From assembly GCA_017442875.1 (NCBI GenBank), contig JAFSPN010000002.1:1-43123 (forward strand): a DNA stretch of 43,123 bases. The letters run 5' to 3'. The DNA is from Bacilli bacterium. Lineage in GTDB: Bacteria > Bacillota_I > Bacilli_A > RFN20 > CAG-826. The translations under genes were made by a program, and so were the position numbers. The notes under the pieces are model-generated. The model was not told where the DNA came from, did not search any database, and saw only the letters and a list, made by a program, of their open reading frames with translations. Below, piece after piece: positions 41,854 to 43,123 of this stretch (its first letter is position 1; each line of letters begins with the position of its first letter).

Positions 41854-43080
41854 ATGAAAAAGAATTTATCAAAAGTGATAGTTCCAACTTTAGCCATAGC
41901 AATCGGAGCCGCTATTGCGGGTTCAATCTCAGGTACTGTGGCTTGGTATCAATATTCCACCAGAGTGAATGTTGCCTATTTAGGCACATCCGCTGGTACA
42001 AGTGGTAATTTGTTCTTAAGAATCAAAGGAACAAACCCATGGCTAACCAACTTATCTTATTCTGCTATAGCTGATTATTTACAAGGCAAAGGCATCGGAC
42101 AAAAGGTTCAACCAATTACCTCTGGTAATATGGGTGAAGATGACGATTTACCAAGAGTTGGTGGTACAGGCACTGACAAATATAATCCAGTGTTCTATCA
42201 AAACCCAATTCAAGAAAAAGAATACGAAACATCTCCATATTCAAGATGGCTTAAGGCTGATAATTCTATGTATGTCACAATTCCACTCGAATTAGCATAC
42301 ATTGAAAAAGACAATAAGTTATCCGCCAATAACATTGATGAAGAATATCTTGCAAAAGATGTCTATTTATCAGATCTTCTTATTCAAGAAGACTATTCCA
42401 ATAATGGCAATACTGATCCATTAAAAGATAGAGAAGATTTATCTTCTGCTGTTCGTGTTCACATTCGTTCATATCTTGATACAGACACATCAGAAAATCA
42501 TGCTACTTCTGCGATTAACAGATTAATCTCTAAAGATGGCGGAACAATTCTTACACACGGATATTTGCCATTAGGTGATGGTATTCACGATGACTCAGTT
42601 ACTTTGGGTGATGATCCAGGTGCAATGTATGACTTCGGCAAAGACAACGAAACTAAAAAAGTTGTTTACGGCGAAGGTTTACAAAAGTCTTATTCAAATG
42701 GTACCGCCGTTAAAGATGGTAGTTATGTTGATAAAGATGGTTTAAACCCAACTGCAGAAAAAGTCTATCCAACAGTTGTTAAATCTGTTCTTGATGCAAA
42801 CGACAAAAAGACTAACGTTTTAGATGAAGACGACTTTGAATACGACACAGATAGTGGTTCTGTTTCCAAAAAGATTGGCACAACAATTGCTCACAAAGAT
42901 GGTGAAGACGAAAACGCAGGTAAATACCTCCAAGTCGAATTAACCATTTGGGTTGAAGGCTGGCAAAAATTGTTAGTCAAAGGCAGCAATCCTGCTGAAT
43001 ACAAATCAATTTGGGATTCTGACGACTATATTGGTTCCAAATTCAATGTTGGTTTCCAATTCGCTGTTCAAGCTGAATAA
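41854..43080 (+). CDS. Secreted TasA-like protein, second paralogue
   Basis: 408 residues with AGGAGG 9 nt upstream of the ATG, the best ribosome-binding site of the operon. N-terminus MKKNLSKVI, hydrophobic 8-25, then SGTVAWYQYSTRVNVAYLGTS (26-46). The mature part is longer than in its paralogue, Asp- and Lys-rich. It ends LTIWVEGWQK...FNVGFQFAVQAE, the same C-terminal strands. It is the last gene visible; 43 nt after it the window ends without a clear terminator, so the operon may continue. Confidence 0.83.
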   Translation: MKKNLSKVIVPTLAIAIGAAIAGSISGTVAWYQYSTRVNVAYLGTSAGTSGNLFLRIKGTNPWLTNLSYSAIADYLQGKGIGQKVQPITSGNMGEDDDLPRVGGTGTDKYNPVFYQNPIQEKEYETSPYSRWLKADNSMYVTIPLELAYIEKDNKLSANNIDEEYLAKDVYLSDLLIQEDYSNNGNTDPLKDREDLSSAVRVHIRSYLDTDTSENHATSAINRLISKDGGTILTHGYLPLGDGIHDDSVTLGDDPGAMYDFGKDNETKKVVYGEGLQKSYSNGTAVKDGSYVDKDGLNPTAEKVYPTVVKSVLDANDKKTNVLDEDDFEYDTDSGSVSKKIGTTIAHKDGEDENAGKYLQVELTIWVEGWQKLLVKGSNPAEYKSIWDSDDYIGSKFNVGFQFAVQAE

Positions 43081-43123
43081 TTAATAAAAAAATATTTGCA
43101 TAGAGTAAAGTCACATACACGTA

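Noticed and set aside
1-43123. Mycoplasma-type genetic code (TGA = Trp)
   Set aside because: Genes such as cinA, miaA and the 107-residue gene end at TGA with sensible spacing to the next gene, and Trp in conserved motifs is TGG.

Overview
The window is AT-rich DNA from a bacterium of the Bacillota, most likely a Bacilli/Erysipelotrichia-type or Acholeplasma/RF39-like lineage. The reasons are a type B RNase P RNA, the Firmicutes gene order pgsA-cinA-recA-rny-ymdB-miaB-ylbF, an RNA polymerase delta subunit (rpoE), NrnA, and CIRCE control of a chaperone. TGA is used as a stop and Trp is TGG, so the Mycoplasma code 4 is not in use. A desulfoferrodoxin, formate-tetrahydrofolate ligase and serine hydroxymethyltransferase suggest an anaerobe. 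The exact taxon is inferred and cannot be fixed from this window.

Layout. 1-10.2 kb is housekeeping: 3' end of rnpB, pgsA, a CinA C-terminal-domain gene, recA, rny, ymdB, miaB, ylbF/ymcA, miaA, tcdA and fhs. It is interrupted at 2.4-2.9 kb by a gene-poor stretch with a probable 27-residue membrane peptide and a convergent antisense RNA, which looks like a type I toxin-antitoxin locus. 10.2-15.6 kb holds an unrecognised small gene and two large overlapping ABC ATPase-permease fusions. 15.7-21.1 kb is a tight operon ychF-ispF-argS-rpoE-nrnA-cysQ. 21.1-26.5 kb has tRNA-Gln(CTG), nfu, glyA, a membrane protein, another small accessory gene and CIRCE-controlled htpG. 26.6-27.5 kb is a MntA/HepT-type toxin-antitoxin pair, then desulfoferrodoxin and a 1313-residue repeat lipoprotein.

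32-43 kb is the most distinctive part: a cluster of secreted proteins whose N-termini end in a Gly/Ser-Thr-x-Ala-Trp-Phe-like motif of the SipW-dependent (TasA/camelysin-like) signal-peptide class. Two transcription units each begin with a GEMM-I (cyclic-di-GMP-I) riboswitch plus intrinsic terminator. The second riboswitch is abnormal: it has an apparently duplicated or split 3' half and two terminators in series. This suggests second-messenger control of an extracellular fibre or matrix system.

A second undescribed signal runs through the window. Four copies of a bipartite promoter-like element, GGACAAA-N14-CGAWTRG, with invariant spacing, lie directly upstream of recA, the 107-residue gene, the ABC pair and the 23.9-kb accessory gene. 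The architecture resembles SigH/ComX-type promoters. The two small accessory genes of this set also have, just past their 3' ends, convergent sigma-A-like promoters that would make short hairpin RNAs antisense to the gene tail.

All calls come from reading the sequence. No database searches or folding programs were run, so family names rest on motif recognition.
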